NCBI RefSeq assembly: GCF_019703515.2
Contig: NC_059373.1
Span: 17,064,281-17,128,280, forward strand
Reading direction: 5' to 3'
From: Myxocyprinus asiaticus
Lineage: Eukaryota > Chordata > Actinopteri > Cypriniformes > Catostomidae
Length of the DNA stretch: 64,000 bases
The position numbers and the translations under genes were made by a program. The notes beneath the pieces were generated by a model. The model was not told the origin of the DNA, searched no databases, and saw nothing but the letters and a program-made list of their open reading frames with translations. This document shows, piece after piece, positions 36,420 to 46,781 of the stretch. How positions within the stretch are numbered: the stretch's first letter is position 1; each line of letters begins with the position of its first letter.

Positions 36420-36604
36420 TGAGATGCTCTTTCCTGTTACGCAAATACAAGAAGTGTGTGCTGGTTATAAAAGCTTGCATTCTAGCCTGCCTGCTCATCA
36501 CTTCATGTCCACTGGTTGTAAAAATGGTGATTTAAAGTAACACTGAAGATCTTTCTCTTTATTTCAAAGGGAAGCTGTCTGTGGTGGAGCAGACAGATGG
36601 TAGT

Positions 36605-37500
36605 TTAGGGCGTTTTTAGACCTGTAAACTGTTTGCTTTGTTCCGAAACGGGGACTAAATTGTTACAATGTTGCATTTTCTTTCGCTTTCACAAGGCAAC
36701 ATTTCAAAACGGACCAAAACTATGTCAATAAAAGTCACATGTGAGCAAGCTGTCCCCTTACTGGTCACTATTCGCTGTTCCAGGATTAAGCTCATCCATT
36801 GATATACCGGTTAAAATTATATGCCAGTAAAAAAATTTGTCAACCATTACAATTTGACAGAATTTTCGAGCATCGCCAGTTAGAGGTTGTGCTCCAAATA
36901 CAAATGATCTGTCACTCGGATGGATATGAGTTGTACAGTTTTCGTCATGTTTTTTTTTTTATCCATAATTAGTTGCTTTTGCATTATTTCTCCATTGAAA
37001 CATGCCTGTTCGCACGTACACACATGCACACACACACAAACAGCAGAGTAAAGCTGCGTGAAAATGTTTTTTATTTGTCAAAATGTTGCTAACGCCGTCC
37101 TACTCGTGTTCTGCCGCTATCCAAAGGAGAGAAACGACTGTACAAAAATTACCTCAGGAATTATAAAACAGCTCCTATTTTAAACATGTGATTATATCTA
37201 ATGTAGTCACCAAAAGGCTCTATCCACATTTTGATGATGAATTACAGAGAAGTGCTGATCTACAGATGTCTTCTCCAAAGATCCCTCAGTTATGTTCATG
37301 GTTTTTATAGGGATATTGTTTTGTTCATTGTTCTGTTGGGTCGGTTTGCATTCTCACCACAAGCGAACCACTCCAGAGTTCATTTGCAATCGGTCCGAGA
37401 CCACCTCGTTCAGGCGGTCTCGGACCGATTGTTTTGGTGTGGATCTGAGTGTGATTGCTGTGTTCATATATGCCTAAATAAACCGAACTAAGGGAGGAAA
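36605..37500. mobile_element. Fold-back MITE with a long perfect hairpin
   Basis: Starts around GGGCGTTTTTAGACCTGTAA and ends around AACCGAACTAAGGGAGG. The right part repeats words such as GAACCACTCCAGAG and CGGTCCGAGACCACCT. It contains a 43-nt hairpin at 37388-37430. It has no ORF with a domain. Its ends are approximate. Confidence 0.5.
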
Positions 37501-37539
37501 TGCGGCAGCTTCTGAAAACAAATGCTCCAAACAAGCCAG

Positions 37540-37725
37540 GCTCCAAACTCAGCTCTGTAGGTTTATACAATGCAAGTGAATGGTGACCAGAAATCAGAAG
37601 TTCCAAAAAGCACAAAAAGACAGCATTAAAGTAATTAATACGACTCCAGTGGTTTAATGCATATCTTCAGAAGTGATATGATAGGTGTGGGTGAGAAACA
37701 GATCAATATATAAGTCCTTTTTTTT
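37540..37725. mobile_element. Half of a fold-back MITE (family C)
   Basis: Includes CAATGCAAGTGAATGG, CGACTCCAGTGGTTTAATGC and TGATAGGTGTGGGTGAGAAA. This matches the left arm of 42961-43476. Confidence 0.65.
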
Positions 37726-38157
37726 TTTTACTGTAAATCTACATTTTGCAACTATAGCCTTCACCATAGCCAAGTTCAACATATAAGAGGCTGTAGAACC
37801 CACAAACTAACCTCTCCCCTTTACTCGGTCTCTGTCATTACACATCAAGGAATCCATGGTGAAATTCATTCAACCTTAGGTTACTAGTATCGATTTTAGG
37901 TGCAGGAGACAGGCTGCCACTCCATTATATCCCAAAGCCCTGGAGGAGGAGAGTGACATGTCATGTGTTGTGGCTTCTTGAAAGGTGTTTCATATACCAA
38001 GTGTTGTTGTTTTTTTTATTTTTTATTTTTTATGAAGAGGCAGAGAAAGGGAGCAATACAGTGTGAGACTACATTTTATCTGTATTTAGTTGATGTAAAG
38101 GAGCAGCTATCTGGTCTGTTGCTGTGCAGTGTTTTCTGCCAAGAAGGAAGCCACAGG

Positions 38158-38200
<43 letters not shown>

Positions 38201-39320
38201 TGTCTAGATTGAGTTACTGACATCTTGTGGTAAATGTGCAAATTGCAGCATAGGTTCAGATGTTGCATTTCCATTTACAAAAAAAAATAAAATAAATAAA
38301 GCTTTGAGGGGAACATTCTGTCATTTACTCACCCTCATAGTTTCATTGTTTATAAGTGTGTCTTTGATTTAAAACAAAAATTATAAAATGCTATCATGCC
38401 CTTTTTCACTTTAAATTATACCATGTACTTTCCTCTCTCGCTTTTACTCTGTTCTTCAGTTTGCAGCATTGGTGAGAGTTCCATTTCACAAGATAATAAC
38501 AGTATTAGCCCAACAGCGAGGAAAGACTTCATGCAGACCATGATGAAGTTCATTGCATGAACATCTGTTGTTGAATTAGGTAGCCGAATCCCCTGCAATC
38601 CACACCTGCTTAAGTCCCTGCTAAGAAGTACACTGTAATTATTATTATTTATTTATTTTCAGATAACCTAAAAATATGCTTAATGTGGTAATATTAAAAT
38701 GTACCTGGTATTCAAAAACATTATTTAACTGGTATACAAAAAACATGAATTAGACTGAATCACCCCAACTTAATTAGGCTTAGGTTACAACAGCTAAAGC
38801 ACTTTACATATATAGTATATAGTTAAATAGTATATCGTTTAAAGGGTCAGATTAGATAGAAATATCACCTTGAATGTGACGTGTATAATTTCTGAACCAC
38901 TGTCATCACCAAATTAAATTGCAAATATTATGACAGTTTTAAGAGGGGTTTCCCGAACATTCACCCTGTCTTCCATTGGTTGTACAAACGTATAGTTCCA
39001 TTTCAAACTACCTGCATTGGTTTAGCCAATGTTGCGATGTCAGGCTGGTCAGGATACTTAAAGCTGATGTAACTTTTTCAGTGTCAAAGTACTTCCTTCT
39101 ATCACAGCTTAATCAGCAGAGAAAACTATAAGTAAGTCATTCAGAGGTTAATTTTCTTGAAAACTGTAAACGCTTTGTCTCTGTGTAACTATGACATTTC
39201 TGTGTTTGTTTTGAGTGACCCGCTAAGACCCACCCCAACAATGTTGCTCAACCAATGGCATGAGTTGGGTGTGGGACTTTAATGATGGTTCGATCAACAG
39301 CAGACTAGGAACGTATTCGG
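37726..39320. other. Unique intronic sequence
   Basis: No gene. A short MITE-like phrase (CATTCTGTCATTTACTCACC) lies at about 38315. Confidence 0.4.
38161..38197. repeat. (CT)n microsatellite
   Basis: About 37 bp of CT. Confidence 0.9.
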
Positions 39321-40400
39321 CAGTGGCGGCTGGTCCATAGGGGGCGCTGGGGCACCGCCCCACCTGGTGGAAAGTGATTTTTTTTAAATAAACATTTTTA
39401 AAGTATTTTTTTTATTTTTATTTATTTTAAGTAAATGTGTGTTTAAAATGCATAATAACGTGTAATATATAAAATATAAATCATTATGTGGGGGAAAATT
39501 AGCTTCCTTTTCATCCCTTCTCTCATCAAGAGTCCCGACCACCACCGACTGCGTATGCTTGGGGCGCTTTTTCCAGCTCCCCTCGGTGGAGCAGTGCCAA
39601 CCAATGCTGACACAAGATATTCACATGTGCTAAATAAATTTAGCCAATCAGCGGCCTCGATATTATGGCCTGAGGGGCGCTGAGAGAAGCGCCCCAAGCA
39701 TGCGCAGACGTTCCCTCTCACCATCGTCTCATTGGATGACTGACAGTTTCTGCCACAGGAGCAGGATCTCAGCTGCCCAGTCTGCCCCCAAATTCAATAA
39801 GATCTCTTCAGCAAAATCCATTTGAGAGGAGAACTTTGGTGGAGAAACTACGGGTAAAAGAGCTTGGCCCAGATCAGCCTGATATCAACATCAAACAACA
39901 GGCTAGAGAAAAGAGCAAAACGTACACACAATGCTTCTCCCGTACTTGGTACAGCAGAAAGGCTTGGCTAGCAGGATGTAGTCATGCAAATGCCTTATTT
40001 TGCTTCCCATGTCTACTTTTTAAAACGATGGGGACAGATGGAGCATGGACTGTTTTAGGATTAAGGGACCTAAAACATTTATCAGAGAGGACGGAGAAAC
40101 ATGAGTCTACAAGAGCACATATGGACAATAGTGTCAAGCTAGCAATCCTTGGCAGAGTCAACATAGCTACGCAACTGGACGAAGGCCACAGAATCGGGGT
40201 AAGAAAGCACAATGAAGAGGTGGATAAGAATAGGCACATTTAATCAAAGATAATTGACTGTGTGAAATTCTGAATCCTCTGGCTATGCTCTCCATGGAGA
40301 AAAAAAAACATATCAAAAGCATTCCTGACTTCAATAATAGGGTCACTGAGAAGTTTGCCACTCAGAAGGACAGAAGGGCAAAATTCCTGTACAAATAAGA
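39321..40400 (+). mobile_element. hAT transposon 5' portion
   Basis: Begins with a hAT-type terminus CAGTGGCGGCTGG at 39321, then GC-rich GGGGCGCTGGGGCACCGCCC. The start of a transposase follows. The remainder of the element and its right terminus are not visible; homology fades near 40400. Confidence 0.68.
39736..40243 (+). pseudogene. hAT transposase fragment with TTF/ZMYM-type N-terminal zinc domain
   Basis: Readable from about 39736 (QLPSLPPNSIRSLQQNPFER) through SKTYTQCFSRTWYSRKAWL, CSHANALFCFPCLLFK, DLKHLSERTEKHESTRAHM and VRKHNEEVDKNRHI, with a stop at 40241. This is the TTF-type zinc finger plus the start of the DUF4371-like region found in fish hAT transposases and ZMYM-like genes. 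Downstream (KIIDCVKF) the frame is broken and the catalytic DDE core is missing. It is a dead fragment. Confidence 0.75.
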
Positions 40401-40406
40401 TGTCTG

Positions 40407-40411
<5 letters not shown>

Positions 40412-40447
<36 letters not shown>
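40412..40447. repeat. (CA)n microsatellite
   Basis: A CT tract runs into about 36 bp of CA. Confidence 0.9.
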
Positions 40448-40452
<5 letters not shown>

Positions 40453-41480
40453 ATTTCTAAAATTGTAATTTGTTTAATATTGGCATAAAAAATAAAAGAG
40501 AATTCAGTGTAAAACACAATTTACGTCTGGACTTGTATTTAAAGACGAATCCATCTGCCTCCATAATAAAAAAACGAGTTGGCACTAGTGTCACAGAAAT
40601 ACATACTTCAGCTTTAGGAAATCATGGCAATGATTTGATAACACTACAGTGTCACAGAGTTTACACTTTTTTTAAATCATAGAATCAACCTATGAATAGG
40701 TTACTTATTGTGGTTATCTGTCTTTGCATACTAAGTTGTTACAGGAGAAAGTATTTTAATATTGAAAAAATACACACATTATGTAACAACTGCATGTTTT
40801 CACTGAAACATACAAGCTGTATCTTATCGGACATGCTTTGATAACTTATTTATCTAGTTACTTAGTAATTATGCTCAGACAAGGTATTAATCACAGACAA
40901 GGTTGAACTTCCTAGTCCCAATGAATGGCAATTGTAGCATAAGTAATGATGGCAGTCCAAAAGATAAAAGCTCAGGCTGAGTCTCTGTATCTTCTCATAG
41001 TCCTAAAATAACTTTGCAATGCATGTGTATTTTTAGCTGTTCCTGTGGTAGACTGTGGCATTATGGTCCCTCTCATTCAATTTGTTTGCACTCTATTTTC
41101 CAGCTTCTCATTACTAGCAGCAATTACAGCTATTAGTCATAAAAACACCAGCATCAGCCAGTTTTAAGGCAGAATTTGAAGCTCACAGTCTTAACTTTGT
41201 TGTTGTGTATTGAAGTTAGCTGTAGCGGATGCCTGTGAGTGAAGCAGCCAGCCTGGCACACTTATACCTCTCTGTGGCCCAGCATCCAGGGAAAACAAAA
41301 TAAATCAAGAAGTGAGCAGCCTGGCACCAAGTCAAAGCCCAAGTGCTCAAGCCACTGGTCTATTGTGATCATTCACAATTCAACCTGTCCATTTATGCCC
41401 TTCCCTTGACTTCACTCTTTCAGTGTATTCATCTCTAACTCATTGCACTTGGCTCTGGGGGAGGTTTATAGCTGGTTTCC
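40448..41480. other. Unique intronic sequence
   Basis: Nothing recognisable. Confidence 0.4.
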
Positions 41481-41893
41481 AATTCATATTAGGTACCTGG
41501 GATTATAAATCACTGGGAATAGTGGATATGATGGGCTGAGTAATGAAATAACCACCAAAGATATGTTATAAATGTGTAATAAATAATTAATAAGAATATC
41601 ACAGAATATTTCCATTTCATATAATGCTACTGTATTATCTGTGTTATAAGGTGGATAACTCACTGGAAACAGGATATAATGGCTGAGAAATGGAATAAAA
41701 ACCAATTGCATATTATAAATGTGTATTAAATCTGTAATATGTATTGAATAACCATATCACATCATATTTCCATTTCATATCAGGCTACTAAATTAAGTGG
41801 ATAAATCACTGGAAACAGGATATGATGGGCTGCAAAATGTAATAACCACTGATGACTTGTTATGTGTCTATTATTAAGCAATAATAAATCGTC
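41481..41893. repeat. About 150-bp tandem repeat, 2.7 units
   Basis: Units begin ATAAATCACTGG or ATAACTCACTGG at 41505, 41655 and 41801. Each contains a GATATGATGGGCTG-like word, and two contain TTTCCATTTCATAT. A partial unit precedes the array at 41481. The units have diverged, so the array is old. Confidence 0.85.
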
Positions 41894-42960
41894 GAGGCTG
41901 GATTTGTTTGGTGCAGGGTTAATTTCTGGGCCATAAAAGTTTTTTTTTATTTATTTATTTTTTTTTTTTTACAAAAATAGGACATCTGAATGTTTGACAA
42001 CTTGAACCATACTTAACTTTAGTCATGAATTAACTGAATTCAGAAAATATTTAGTGATATTGAATGTGTCTGTTGTTTACCAAAGATTTAAAGTTTACCT
42101 TAAAAGCATAGTTTACCCGAAAATGTCATTATTTACTTACCTTCATATTGCTCTAATCCTGTATTGTTTTTTTCTTTCTTTTGTGGAACACAAAAAAAGA
42201 GGTTAGGCAGAATGTTAGCCTTAGTCACCATCAGAGGTGGGTATTAACGTAAAAATGTTTACTTTTAAAGTAGGTTTTTAATCTCACTCAAATAAATTGA
42301 AAAAAAAAACAAAAAAAAAACAAAACAAAAACAACACTTTTACTCTGTTACAATGGGTGGCATTCTTGTTGTTACATTACTGGGTTTAATTTTAATTAAT
42401 GCATAATTTATTGAGAGATTATTGAATGGGACTTTTACGATAGCGGAAGTTCAGCTGTGCGCGCTGTCACAGACTGTCACTCAAACCGAGTCCATCACTG
42501 CTGCAGCATCAAGCTCTTCAAACTAAGTGAAACATTTTCTTCACTCCGCACAGTGAAAAAAGAATAGTTTCATCTAGCAATGCATTCATCTAACACCAAG
42601 ACAAGCGGATATTTCAAGATTAAAATAGCAGATCCAACTTAAGGCAGCACACTGAGATAAGTTGTGGATCTAATGATAATGCGAGCTTTTCTGTGTCATG
42701 GTGATGGTCATTTTCCGGGTGATTCTGTAAATATGGGCTCTTGTGACATCAGTTTTTAAGTGTACATTTTTAAATCAGTGCAGCGATATATCAGTGCGCT
42801 TTGTCCCTTATCCCGCATGTTATGAGCAGTATTTTTCGCATTTACCCCGTTCCCTCGCGGGTGTACTGGAAACTATCGGAGGTATTTAGGGCTGATTAAC
42901 TGTATAAATCCATGTAAACATCCAAGTTAAGTGTCAAATTCATCTGCTGAACTCAAATGT

Positions 42961-43476
42961 AGGTTTTTAGAAGAATTTCTCAGCTCTTTTGGTCCATACA
43001 ATGCAAGTGAATGGGTGCCAACATTTTAAAGCTCAAAAAGTAATCCATAAGACTCCAGTGGTTAAAGCACTATCTTTAGAAGCAATGTGATAGGTGTGGA
43101 TGAGAAACAGATCACTTTCACATTCTTCTTCTTGTGTTTTTGTAATTCACATTCTTCTCTGCATATCGCCACCTGCTGGGCTGTGAGAAGAATGTTTAGC
43201 AAAAAATGACTTAAATATTGATCTGTTTCTCACCCACACCTATCATATCACTTCTGAAGATCATATGGATTACTTTTATGATTCCTTTATGTGCTTTTTG
43301 GAGCATCAAAAGTTTGGCACCCATTCACTTGCATTGTACTGACCTGCAGAGATGAAATATACTTCTATTCTTCTCATTGTGTTCTGCAGAAGAAAGGAAG
43401 TCATACACATCTGGGATGGCAAGAGGGTGAGTAAATTATGAGATAATTTTCATTTTTGGGTGAACTATCCCTTTAA
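42961..43476. mobile_element. Fold-back MITE C inside element B
   Basis: The arms about 42961-43120 and 43219-43476 are inverted copies (CAATGCAAGTGAATGG / CCATTCACTTGCATTG; AGGTGTGGATGAGAAACAGA / TCTGTTTCTCACCCACACCT). The left terminus is missing and the right ends CTATCCCTTTAA. Confidence 0.8.
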
Positions 43477-43489
43477 AGTGATAGATCAG

Positions 43490-43624
43490 CCATAATTTAA
43501 TATTCTGTCATCGTTTCCCAACCCTCATGTTGTTCCAAACCTGTGTGACCTTCTGTATTCTGTGGAACACAAAATATGTTAGACAGAATGTTAGGGACTG
43601 ACAGTCTCAGTCACCATTCACTTT

Positions 43625-43662
<38 letters not shown>

Positions 43663-43795
43663 AACATTCACTGAAAGTAAATGGTGACTAAGGCTAACAT
43701 TTTGTATAAAATCTACTTATTGTGTTGCATGGAAGAAAGAAAGTAATATGGGTTTGGAACAACATGATGGTGATTGATGACAGAATTTCCATTAA
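43490..43795. mobile_element. Fold-back MITE D inside element B
   Basis: The arms about 43500-43627 and 43668-43792 are inverted copies (ATTCTGTCATC / GATGACAGAATTT; CATGTTGTTCCAAACC / GGTTTGGAACAACATG) around an AT microsatellite. It belongs to the same broad family as the outer MITE A. Confidence 0.75.
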
Positions 43796-44182
43796 TAATA
43801 ATAAAATAATAATAATAATAATAATAATAAAAACGTCCATTATGTCATTTGTGAAAGTAACGAGTTACTCACTACTTGAGTACTCTTTTAATTGGATACT
43901 TTCTTACTCTTACTCAAGTAATTATGTTAGCACTTTAACTTCTACTTGAGTAATGTTTTTTTTTTTTTTAAGTAATTGTACTTTTACTTGAGTACAGTTT
44001 TTGGCTACTCTGCCCACCTCTGGTCACTATACACTTTCATTTTATGGAAGAAAAAGAGGCTGAGGCTAACATTTTGCCTAACATCTCCTTTTGTGTTCCA
44101 TGGAAGCAAGAAAGCTTTGAAACAACATGAGGGTGAGTGAATGATGACAGAATTTTTCATTTTAGGTGAACTAACCTTTTAA

Positions 44183-46190
44183 CCCTTTCGCACATACAAT
44201 CAAACCAGTGTGTTTACACTAGGCTGGGCTCATACGCATACAATGAAACCGGTGTGATCTGCATTCATGCTGCTGTTTACCAGCAAAATCGGTTGTCATA
44301 ATGAACCAGCTGCTCAAATAGTCTTTTCAACATCACAATATGTCTATTTATGTATGTTACAAACTTTAAAACAATCACTAAATAAAAGTATAAAGCTGTT
44401 ACCGTCTGAGCGCACTGTTTAGCTGCAATGCTGCGGCCATGTTTTCTGATGTCAAAGAATATACAATCTAGTCAGTCCCCTAGAGCCTTCTCCCTTTCCA
44501 TCTGTCACTACCACTTCTGAGGCTGGGAGAGTGGAAGGGCTAGGTTTTTAGAACCTTCTATGCTCCTCCTTTTGTATGCTTCTATGATGATACAAACTCA
44601 GAATCCCATCTTGCATTGCAACGAAAATATGGTGGCGGCAAGTGCATTCGTGATTGCATCTTATCTATCATAATCAATCATTATAAACATCTAAAAACCA
44701 CATTATATGTTTGATAATATATAATATCACCTTCAGTACACCTGCTGTGATATAATCTGTCCTCCAGTGGATCTGCTGTGAAGTATGAGATAGGATTTAT
44801 TTTAATTACAGCGTGCATTAAAGAACTCATACTGGGAGATCTGTTAGTACAGGAGAAACTCACATGCGAAAAGGTTAAGCTTTCATTTATATCTAGTTAT
44901 CTTCATGAAATAGAACAAAGAATGAATATTATGCTACATTATAACCCCTCCTTCATTAGCATCACAACAAAATACTGGTTTTATACATTCATATATATAA
45001 TCATATATAATCATATAATCATATATACATTCATTTATACAAAATACATTCATGGACACCAGCAGTGGACAAAACTATTGTAGGGCTGATAATCTCTGGT
45101 CCATCATGCAACTGCTGTGTCAGAGGACCATTGCATCAGGTCCGATTCTATGAACAGATCATCTTCTCCATGCTCTCATGACCTAAATTCACCTCGGCAA
45201 GATTATCTATTCCACACCTTGATGTAATCTACTTATCCTCATCTTGCCAGCAGTTTCCCAATTAGACCCCAAGCCCCATTAAAATTTAGTCATAATAGGT
45301 ATAAAAGTGAGCAAGCAACACTCTTTGAAAAGAGCAGTCTTGACGCTCGGTTATGTTAAGAGGGGCTGCTAGTGTTTACCATTTAGAAGATGCTGTTTCA
45401 TCTCCCACTCAGCATTCGATGCAGTCCACGGGGAGAACAAGGACAGGCGAGACAGGCGTGAACATACCCATGGACGAGTAAAGGTGCAGTACTGAGGTCT
45501 GTCATCGTCGGGCCTCGGAGCCTGCAAATTAATGTTATCATCAAATAAGAGCTATGGTAATACACCACTCCAGGAACTCGGGTGGGGGTATAATGGGCTG
45601 TTACACTTGGAGTTTTAGGGTGAACGGATGTTAAATTACAAACAGGAACGTTGTAGGAGCGATCTTATAAACCTTATGATCTTGGCTTATAAATATTAAT
45701 TATGCAACGTAACATTATTACGGTAGTCCTTGCTGAAAGGCGGGTAAGTGGGCGCTGGCCATGGTAGATTATGCTGTAAAAAGTAGGTATGTATAGTTGT
45801 TACCTTAATACCTGATTTAACCTTTAAACATTACTTTTGTTGGTGTAACCTAATGTAGTATAATACATTAATTACATTAATGTAATATGTATTATTCATA
45901 TTGAATAATATTTGTAACTTTAATAAAACTAAATTAGTCAAACTTAATTTAAATATTTACTAAATGAAGCACTTTTTTATTTAATTTTTTTAAGTCAACT
46001 GACAAAACACAGCTGTACCGTTAACCGCTCATGTTTTTGTTCAGTTGGAATTGTGTCCTGGTTGGTTTTAAAGATGTTTTATTCGGCTTCCTATGGTGGC
46101 CAAGACTGTTTAAAAGACCCCATGAAATAAAACATTAGAGCTTTTCCATGTATGTTAGCTATATTTATTTGCTAGTGTACTCATAAATGT
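44183..46190. other. Unique intronic sequence with a possible LTR-like stretch
   Basis: No gene. Around 45240-45540 there is a TATAAAAG box (45300-45307) followed by CTCTTTGAAAAGAGCAGTC and a GC-richer segment. This could be a decayed LTR promoter, but the boundaries cannot be drawn. Confidence 0.3.
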
Positions 46191-46239
<49 letters not shown>

Positions 46240-46247
46240 TATATACA
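46191..46247. repeat. (TA)n microsatellite beside the gypsy element
   Basis: About 57 bp of TA with minor interruptions, directly adjacent to the gypsy-derived sequence. Confidence 0.9.
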
Positions 46248-46357
46248 GTGTGTGTTGCTGTTGGTGGGCAGCCAACACATTAGCTTGAGTGAAAATTTAT
46301 ATTTTTAAAGTAGACAATTGCTGGAGCACTGCTGGATCTGTAGTTGGCAAAGTCTTC

Positions 46358-46781
46358 TGTAACACAGACTCCAGAGAACAGAGGTTAAGATCCATGTGCG
46401 GTTTAATAGTAAATGTGCAACTCATAAACAGACAGGCAGGGTAAATCACCAGTAATGGAACAGTGTAGGCAGATGAGAGACATAGTAATAAACAGGCAAT
46501 GGTCAGGGCAGGCAGCAAACAATCACAGTAAGAGTCCAGGTAAACAATGGGTAAACAAGGCAGGTAGCAGAGTATCAAATGGTGGGAAACAGGCAGAAGT
46601 CGAACACAGGTAAATGCTCATTATAAACAGTAAACACACAGTATAAACAGAGGTAAATGCTCAGAAATGTTAGCAGGAGCAAAACAAGACTTCACAATGA
46701 TTACTGTTTGAACAGCACTTAAATAGTCTAAGAAATAGGGAACAGGTGTGAGTGTAATCAGTCCAGGTTGGCATGCTGGGA
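46358..46781 (-). repeat. Gypsy 3' LTR, missing its first 79 bp
   Basis: Homologous to the 5' LTR except that the segment corresponding to 51395-51473 is absent. The G-run and a short TATGCCAACACTT join instead. It continues without a break into a second copy of the internal leader (46254-46357). Confidence 0.8.

Larger units (their letters stand above)
42232..44022. mobile_element. hAT-like element B inserted into MITE A
   Basis: Ends CAGAGGTGGG and CCCACCTCTG, with TACTTGAGTA/ACTCAAGTA words inside. It is flanked by an 8-bp duplication with one mismatch (GTCACCAT at 42224-42231, GTCACTAT at 44023-44030), which is the hAT signature. No transposase is visible. Confidence 0.82.
42100..44182. 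mobile_element. Fold-back MITE A, interrupted by nested elements
   Basis: Outer arms: 42100-42231 (TTAAAAGCATAGTTTACCCG... GTTAGCCTTAGTCACCAT) and 44023-44182 (GTCACTATACACTTTCATTT... GGTGAACTAACCTTTTAA). The arms are reverse complements of each other, and the sequence between them is a separate insertion. Confidence 0.75.

Noticed and set aside
37231..37491. Open frame over the 37388 hairpin
   Set aside because: It runs through a fold-back MITE and its inverted repeat; no protein similarity.
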